From Psychrilyobacter piezotolerans (GTDB lineage Bacteria > Fusobacteriota > Fusobacteriia > Fusobacteriales > Fusobacteriaceae), in assembly GCF_003391055.1 (NCBI RefSeq), contig NZ_QUAJ01000003.1, positions 124,001 through 188,000 of the forward strand: a DNA stretch of 64,000 bases. Reading direction: 5' to 3'. Each line of letters opens with the position of its first letter. The first letter of the stretch is position 1. The notes under the pieces were generated by a model that saw nothing but the letters and a program-made list of their open reading frames with translations, had not been told where the DNA came from and did no database searches. Shown piece after piece: positions 60,390-64,000 of the stretch. A program made the position numbers and the translations under genes.

Positions 60390-61229
60390 ATGAATAGATA
60401 TATGAATGATATCATCGATGTATTAAAAGTCGATTTTGATATAAATATCTCTATTTTTGATGAGTCTTTTTTAACGAGAATTATTAATATGAGAATATCT
60501 GATACAAAATCAAAAAATATTAAAGAATACAAAAAGCTGATTAAAGAAAACATTCAAGAAGCTATAGTATTAAAGAGACTGCTAAACATTACATACACAA
60601 GATTTTTTAGAGATTCTTTGATATTTGCTCAGTTACAGAAGATAGTTTTACCAAGTATTATAACAAGTATTAATCAACAAAGAGAATTAAGAATTTGGTC
60701 AGCTGGATCTTCAGGTGGTCAAGAGGCATATTCTTTAGCTATTTTAATTTCCGAATTTGAAGAGGAATTAGGAATCAAGATTCCATATCGAATAATTGCT
60801 ACTGATATATCAGAAACTAAGCTTAAAAAAGGCAGGAGTGGTATTTTTAGAAAAAATGAAGTTATTGATCTAAAATTGAAATATATAGAAAAGTATTTCA
60901 CCAGCAGGGGGAGTGAATATATTATAAGTGAAAAATTAAAGAAGAATATCAGTTTTTCATATTTTGATTTAACTGATGATAAAAATATAAAACCACCTGA
61001 AAGTATTTATGGTGACTTTGATTTGGTATTGTGCAGCAATTTATTATTTTACTATAATCCGGAAGTTCAGAAAAAAATAATAGTAAAATCAGAGTTGTCG
61101 TTAGGACCAAATGGCTATTTTATAACTAGTGAAGCTGAAAAAGTATTAGTAAAAGATTTTACAAAATTAAAACAAATAAATCCAACCTCTTCAATTTTTA
61201 AATTGAACAACCAAGGAGCAATACTATGA
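60390..61229 (+). CDS. cheR: CheR-family protein-glutamate methyltransferase
   Basis: 279 residues: an N-terminal helical domain (about 1-80) and a SAM-binding domain with LRIWSAGSSGGQEAYSLAILISE (shown in parts, near 107-128; the canonical SAGCSTGEE-like motif reads SAGSSGGQE), IIATDISE and LVLCSNLLFYYNPE (near 210). It uses SAM to methylate glutamates of receptors. The overlap ATGA with the next gene couples it to a hybrid kinase that begins with a receptor-like sensor region. No cheB, cheW or cheA is seen in the window. Confidence 0.88.
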   Translation: MNRYMNDIIDVLKVDFDINISIFDESFLTRIINMRISDTKSKNIKEYKKLIKENIQEAIVLKRLLNITYTRFFRDSLIFAQLQKIVLPSIITSINQQRELRIWSAGSSGGQEAYSLAILISEFEEELGIKIPYRIIATDISETKLKKGRSGIFRKNEVIDLKLKYIEKYFTSRGSEYIISEKLKKNISFSYFDLTDDKNIKPPESIYGDFDLVLCSNLLFYYNPEVQKKIIVKSELSLGPNGYFITSEAEKVLVKDFTKLKQINPTSSIFKLNNQGAIL

Positions 61230-64000
61230 GAATAAGAGATTTTAAAATTGGAACAACGCTATTATTTAGTTTTTCAATAATACTAACCCTTGTTGCTATT
61301 ATTGGACTAGTTGCATATTCCCAAACAAACACATTACAAGGTCAAGTAGAAACTTTATATGAGCATCCTTTACAAGTTAGACGTGCAATTGATAATTTGA
61401 AATTAAATATTGCTGAACAAAGGATAAATACTAAAGATTTAATCCTTGAGGATAACGTAGAAAAACATCAAGAAATTATAGCTAGAGCGGCAGTTCTGGA
61501 TGCTGATATTGAAGCTAAATTTAATACGATTGAAGAATTGTATCTAGGTCCTTCTTCGGATATATCAGACGCTTATGATGCTTTTGTTGTTTGGAGAGTT
61601 TTAAGAGAAGGAAATTTTGATAATATTTTAAATGGAAATACTGAAGAAGTAATTGTAAGCATCTCACCTGGTGGGACTGAAGCAATAAAAAGAGATGATC
61701 TGCTGGCAAAAACTGAACTTATAGATGTTTTTGCTCAAAAAAAAGCTGATGAATTATATACATCATCTATCAGATTACATGAAAATATGGTATTACAATT
61801 AATAATTATAGTTTCTGCAATATTTGCCCTTACTTTGATTATAGGCTACTGGTTATATAACTCTATCAGGAAACCAATTTTTATTATGATTGATGCCGTT
61901 TTAAAATTTCAATCCGGGAGTATGAGTTCAAGAATTACTTATAAATCTAAAAATGAATTTGGGACACTGGCATATAGTATAAATACAATGTCAGATATTA
62001 TTCAAAGAAACGCAGTCTTAAATCAACAAACAATTCAAATGTCAGGTAAAATGATGATTGAAAATGACGCTCATGAATTCTTTAAGGTAACATTGAATAG
62101 TCTGGCTGACTTTTCAGGTGCTCAAATAGCTGCTGTTTATCTTTTGAGTGAAGATAATAAAACATTCAGACATTTTGAATCTATGGGGTTAGCTGTAAAG
62201 GCTAAAGAAGAGTTTTTGATAAATGAACTTGAAGGTGAGTTTGGATCTGTATTATTAAATAAGGAAATACAACATATCAGAGAAATACCTGATGATACAA
62301 GATTTGTATTTAATACAGTCAGCGGGGAGTTTTTACCAAAAGAGATTATTACATTTCCTATTCAATCAAATAATCAAATAATCGCTATCATTTCTTTAGC
62401 ATCAATAAATACTTTTGGTGATAATGCGGTAAATCTAATTGAGAATATAGCCGATGGATTAACTGCCCGTATTGAATCGATAATATCTGAAAATAAAGTT
62501 AAAGAATTTATGACTGAATTAGAACAACAATCTGCAGAATTAGTTGAACAAAATACTAAACTGGAAATGCAAAAAAAACAACTTAATGAAGCAAGTAATT
62601 TAAAGTCTAACTTCTTATCAAATATGAGTCACGAGTTAAGAACCCCATTAAACTCTGTTATTGCATTATCCGGAGTTCTTTCTAGAAGATTAATGGATAA
62701 AGTTCCTGAGGAAGAATATGGATATTTAGAAATTATTAGTAGAAATGGTAAGAATCTCCTGGATTTATTAAACGATATTCTTGATATTTCAAGGATTGAA
62801 TCAGGTTATGAAGAAATTGACGTTACTAAATTTAATGCCAATAAACTTTTAAATGAAATTGTTGAAATGCTTGAGGCCCAAGCAAATAAAAAAGGTATTA
62901 AATTAAAACACAACAAAAAAAGCAATAAATTAATTATTATTAGTGATTATGATAAATGTCTTCATATACTCCAAAACTTAGTAGGAAACGCTGTTAAGTT
63001 CACTGAAAAAGGGAGTGTAACAATTGATGCTTCATTTACAAAGGATGCATTGGAAGTGAAAATTATCGATACAGGAATTGGTATTTCTGAAGAATTCTTG
63101 GAAAACATTTTTGACGAATTTAGACAAGCTGATGGCGGAACTGCCAGAAAATTTGGTGGGACAGGACTTGGTCTTGCAATTGCAAAAAAATATGCTGAAT
63201 TACTCGGAGGAACAGTAACTGTCCAAAGTGAAGTTGGTATAGGATCGACATTTACTTTAATAATTCCAAGTGCTCATAACAATTACGAATTAGTTAATTC
63301 TATTAAAGATGAAAATCAATATGTTGCTGCAAAAACCCTCACCTCTGCATCTAACAATTCAAAGAAGAAAACAATTTTATTAGTTGAAGATAACGAATCA
63401 GCTATTATTCAAATAATTGATTTGGTTGAAGGAATGGGAGTAGAAATTATATCTGCTGAAAATGGAGAATTAGCTCTGGAAATTTTAGAACATACTATTC
63501 CTGATGCAGTGATTCTTGATTTGATGATGCCAAAAGTTAATGGTTTTGAAGTGCTTGAATCAATTAGAAACAATGATTCAACAGCCTCTGTGCCCGTATT
63601 GGTATTGACTGCCAAACATTTGAATAAAGAAGAATTAATTAATTTAAAAAGAATTAACATTCATCAACTAATTCAAAAAGGAGATATTGATAGAATTAGA
63701 CTTCAAACTTCGATATTTAATATGCTGTTTCCTACAGATGAGAACTTGTTAAAGAAAGATTCTATATCTAAAGAAGGTATGCCAAACATATTAATAGTTG
63801 AAGATAATCCAGATAACATGATTACAATAAAAGCTATTCTTGATGGCTTATATAATATTATTGAGGCTAAAGATGGTATTGAGGGAATCCGAAAAACAAA
63901 AGAACATCATCCTGATTTGGTTTTAATGGATATTGCTCTACCTGGAATTAGCGGAATAGAAGCATTTAAGGAAATAAGAAAAATAAGTGCCTTAAGAGAC
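61226..64000 (+). CDS. Hybrid histidine kinase with two or more receiver domains, 3' end outside window
   Basis: At least 925 residues, open to the last base. Order: membrane helix (about 12-35); an extracellular four-helix-bundle-like sensor (about 36-190); second membrane helix (about 192-212); HAMP (about 213-265); GAF (about 285-425); coiled coil; HisKA with SHELRTPLNS (phospho-His, near 470); HATPase with FRQADGGTARKFGGTGLGLA (near 635); receiver 1 (about 715-835; LLVEDN, AVILDLMMPKVNG, LVLTAKH); receiver 2 (from about 855; LIVEDNPDN, LVLMDIALPGISG), cut off by the window. It overlaps cheR by 4 bases, so the methyltransferase may act on its sensor region. Confidence 0.92.
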   Translation, partial: MRIRDFKIGTTLLFSFSIILTLVAIIGLVAYSQTNTLQGQVETLYEHPLQVRRAIDNLKLNIAEQRINTKDLILEDNVEKHQEIIARAAVLDADIEAKFNTIEELYLGPSSDISDAYDAFVVWRVLREGNFDNILNGNTEEVIVSISPGGTEAIKRDDLLAKTELIDVFAQKKADELYTSSIRLHENMVLQLIIIVSAIFALTLIIGYWLYNSIRKPIFIMIDAVLKFQSGSMSSRITYKSKNEFGTLAYSINTMSDIIQRNAVLNQQTIQMSGKMMIENDAHEFFKVTLNSLADFSGAQIAAVYLLSEDNKTFRHFESMGLAVKAKEEFLINELEGEFGSVLLNKEIQHIREIPDDTRFVFNTVSGEFLPKEIITFPIQSNNQIIAIISLASINTFGDNAVNLIENIADGLTARIESIISENKVKEFMTELEQQSAELVEQNTKLEMQKKQLNEASNLKSNFLSNMSHELRTPLNSVIALSGVLSRRLMDKVPEEEYGYLEIISRNGKNLLDLLNDILDISRIESGYEEIDVTKFNANKLLNEIVEMLEAQANKKGIKLKHNKKSNKLIIISDYDKCLHILQNLVGNAVKFTEKGSVTIDASFTKDALEVKIIDTGIGISEEFLENIFDEFRQADGGTARKFGGTGLGLAIAKKYAELLGGTVTVQSEVGIGSTFTLIIPSAHNNYELVNSIKDENQYVAAKTLTSASNNSKKKTILLVEDNESAIIQIIDLVEGMGVEIISAENGELALEILEHTIPDAVILDLMMPKVNGFEVLESIRNNDSTASVPVLVLTAKHLNKEELINLKRINIHQLIQKGDIDRIRLQTSIFNMLFPTDENLLKKDSISKEGMPNILIVEDNPDNMITIKAILDGLYNIIEAKDGIEGIRKTKEHHPDLVLMDIALPGISGIEAFKEIRKISALRD

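Noticed and set aside
1-64000. CRISPR array, tRNA or rRNA genes, prophage, replication origin
   Set aside because: No regularly spaced repeats, no cloverleaf-like or rRNA sequence, no phage structural or integrase genes, and no DnaA-box cluster were noticed on reading both strands.

Overview
This 64 kb window is AT-rich and densely coded, with strong AGGAGG-type ribosome sites, and looks like the chromosome of an anaerobic bacterium. Low GC, rubredoxins, a hybrid-cluster protein, a murPQ recycling pair, GmhA (LPS-type heptose) and GIY-YIG UvrC suggest Fusobacteriota (Ilyobacter, Propionigenium or Psychrilyobacter-like). That assignment is inference; the window has no rRNA or tRNA to settle it.

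Layout. 1-6.1 kb: a partial hypothetical gene, then a redox and stress island (ferredoxin, hybrid-cluster protein, three rubredoxins, a ferritin-like protein, a WrbA-type flavoprotein, and decayed wrbA pieces beside two of the rubredoxins). 6.3-10.3 kb: an iron/AfuABC-type ABC importer and the relic of a second binding-protein gene. 10.4-15.2 kb: a sugar nucleotidyltransferase, a SIR2-like protein and a PEP-utilising dikinase resembling rifampicin phosphotransferase. 15.2-20 kb: two paralogous GGDEF-EAL proteins, the upstream one behind a c-di-GMP-I riboswitch and terminator. 20.4-27.2 kb: a methionine operon, metY-metF-metA-metH, read leftward. 27.4-33.3 kb: leuACDB-ilvE, read rightward. The two amino-acid operons diverge from one control region of about 1 kb. 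Each has a good promoter, a short leader peptide rich in the operon's own end product (Met or Leu) and a terminator: two back-to-back attenuators.

33.4-42.2 kb: duplicated YczE-like membrane proteins, murQ-murP, a GH13 glucosidase, a DUF4097-like exported protein, a LysR regulator with gmhA, and an Mpv17-like membrane protein. 42.5 kb: an independent structured RNA with its own promoter and terminator. 42.8-48.6 kb: rapZ-uvrC, then a receiver, lipoprotein and GAF-PP2C signalling cluster. 48.7-53.7 kb: a YgjV-GNAT fusion, then purine nucleoside phosphorylase with a nucleoside ABC importer (ATPase and two permeases, no binding protein here).

53.5-57.3 kb: a 319 bp direct repeat covering the 3' end of nupQ and its terminator flanks a segment of about 3.1 kb. 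The segment carries an HD-GYP phosphodiesterase and an HTH-TPR regulator followed at once by a 45-residue exported peptide gene, the layout of RRNPP peptide quorum sensing. 57.3-64 kb: a frameshifted MORN-repeat lipoprotein, an RDD protein, a split YeeE/YedE sulfur transporter, a cold-shock protein, and CheR translationally coupled to a large hybrid histidine kinase that runs off the end.

The most notable items are the candidate methionine leader-peptide attenuator, the candidate RRNPP receptor/peptide pair inside a repeat-flanked insert, the c-di-GMP riboswitch on a c-di-GMP enzyme gene, and the unassigned structured RNA at 42.5 kb.
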